A stretch of DNA of 64,000 nt from Xiphydria camelus. Taxonomy: Eukaryota; Arthropoda; Insecta; Hymenoptera; Xiphydriidae. Numbering within the stretch: position 1 is the first letter of the stretch; each line of letters opens with the position of its first letter. The notes under the pieces were generated by a model, which saw only the letters and a list, made by a program, of their open reading frames with translations, did no database searches and was not told the DNA's origin. A program made the translations under genes and the position numbers. Positions 63,838 through 64,000 of the stretch are shown piece by piece. The stretch is taken from assembly GCA_963678675.1 (NCBI GenBank), contig OY783192.1, positions 320,001 through 384,000 on the forward strand. The letters run 5' to 3'.

Positions 63838-64000
63838 TAGCGGCAAACCTGTTATGATTGTATAAATATTTCTATTTTCATTTTTACCATTAATAAGATT
63901 ACATAAGTCTCATGCTCTTTATAAGAAAAATATCATAGGTGCATAATAAATATCGTAAATAAATTGCGAAACGTATTCTTTACTCATCCTGTTATTGTTG

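Overview
The window is insect nuclear DNA, most likely from a hymenopteran (ant-like). The genes are split by short GT-AG introns. The encoded proteins are animal ones: an insect trehalose transporter, Nup133, a gamma-tubulin complex component and a proteasome alpha subunit. Intergenic DNA is rich in CpG, GA/TC microsatellites and small inverted-repeat elements. There are no bacterial-style operons, CRISPR arrays or rRNA genes. The species call is an inference from protein style, not a database match. I rebuilt every gene by hand from splice signals and checked that exon phases close to a full reading frame.

Layout. Positions 1-11047 are gene-free, GC-rich upstream DNA with microsatellites, several inverted-repeat (MITE-like) elements and a probable TATA promoter near 10684. 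11048-17390 (+) is a six-exon Tret1-like facilitated trehalose transporter (489 aa). 20780-20930 (-) is a clear first exon of RING-box protein 2, whose remaining exons I could not find. 21389-27978 (+) is a mitochondrial RCC1-like protein (RCC1L/WBSCR16 type, 440 aa). 29468-37331 (-) and 38450-44745 (+) are two related genes, head to head, for Cys-rich secreted proteins of 830 and 783 aa. Each has a signal peptide, a degenerate von Willebrand A-like core and a GPI-type hydrophobic tail; I do not recognise the family. 45403-53225 (-) is Nup133 (1160 aa, 19 exons), with a decayed non-LTR retrotransposon in one intron. 53595-58828 (+) is gamma-tubulin complex component 2 (828 aa). It is followed nine bases later, in the same frame after a UGA-C stop, by a 306-codon uninterrupted ORF (58838-59758). 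61030-62049 (-) is proteasome subunit alpha-3 (254 aa). 62578-63837 (+) is a Myb/SANT-like DNA-binding protein (280 aa).

Organisation. From 20 kb onward the genes alternate strictly: divergent pairs share short upstream regions (RBX2 exon/RCC1L, paralogue A/B, Nup133/GCP2, PSMA3/Myb-SANT) and convergent neighbours share 3' ends. Apart from the duplicated pair, these are unrelated housekeeping genes, so the pairing reflects shared promoters rather than a pathway.

The items most worth a second look are the in-frame ORF behind GCP2 (stop-codon readthrough or a dicistronic message), the inverted pair of unrecognised GPI-type proteins with changed intron patterns, and a family of palindromic hairpin elements concentrated in and around that pair.
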